A stretch of 5,954 nucleotides of DNA, taken from NCBI GenBank assembly GCA_013362195.1, contig JABFWM010000679.1, forward strand, positions 1-5,954, read 5' to 3'. The DNA is from Acidobacteriota bacterium (lineage in GTDB: Bacteria > Acidobacteriota > Vicinamibacteria > Vicinamibacterales > 2-12-FULL-66-21). Shown in pieces: positions 5,907 to 5,954 of the stretch (the stretch's first letter is position 1; every line of letters starts with the position of its first letter). Position numbers and translations under genes: made by a program. The notes beneath the pieces are model-generated. The model searched no databases. It was given only the letters and a program-made list of their open reading frames with translations, and was not told the DNA's origin.

Positions 5907-5954
5907 AGGCCGTCGACTGACGTGACTCGATGCGGGTCAGGAGACGGCGTCGAT

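Noticed and set aside
5429..5954. Minus-strand open frame opposite the Cys-rich gene, open to the window edge
   Set aside because: Ala/Arg/Pro/His-rich without recognisable structure and with weaker third-position bias than the plus strand; most likely an antisense shadow, though a gene entering from the right cannot be fully excluded.

Overview
This is a strongly GC-rich stretch with very high G/C at third codon positions in the real genes. It looks like a soil-type, Gram-negative-style bacterium. Two secreted amidohydrolase-superfamily proteins in tandem, with signal peptides and Pro/Gln-rich linkers, next to a GAF/coiled-coil protein would fit Acidobacteriota (Vicinamibacteria-like). That placement is an impression from gene style; no marker gene here proves it.

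Left part (1-1993, + strand): the window opens inside a long coiled-coil protein ending in a GAF-like sensor domain (1-1602, N-terminus outside the window). A spacer of about 200 bp holds a perfect 16-bp GC palindrome right after the stop and a small near-palindrome just before the next gene. Next is a 62-residue predicted two-helix membrane protein (1805-1993), whose stop codon overlaps the stop of the convergent gene in a shared TTAA.

Centre (1990-4832, - strand): a two-gene operon read right to left. The first gene (3303-4832) encodes a secreted metal-dependent amidohydrolase with an intact set of metal ligands. The second (1990-3306) starts in an ATGA overlap with the first and encodes a secreted paralogue with the same fold signature, in which every recognisable metal-binding position has been substituted. 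This active/inactive pair is the most interesting thing in the window. It suggests a catalytic subunit plus a partner or regulatory subunit exported together, or a non-metal function for the second protein.

Right part (4833-5954): upstream of the operon lie a good ribosome binding site, a 6-bp inverted repeat and a REP-like imperfect palindrome (two 23-nt arms). Then comes an Arg/Lys/Ser/Ala-rich, histone-H1-like reading frame that appears broken by one extra base in a G5 run. A cluster of mutually exclusive hairpins follows, then a 110-residue protein with four Cys pairs (probable zinc ribbon). The last 175 bases carry at most a doubtful 49-codon frame.

No tRNA, rRNA, CRISPR array, transposase gene or complete mobile element was recognised.
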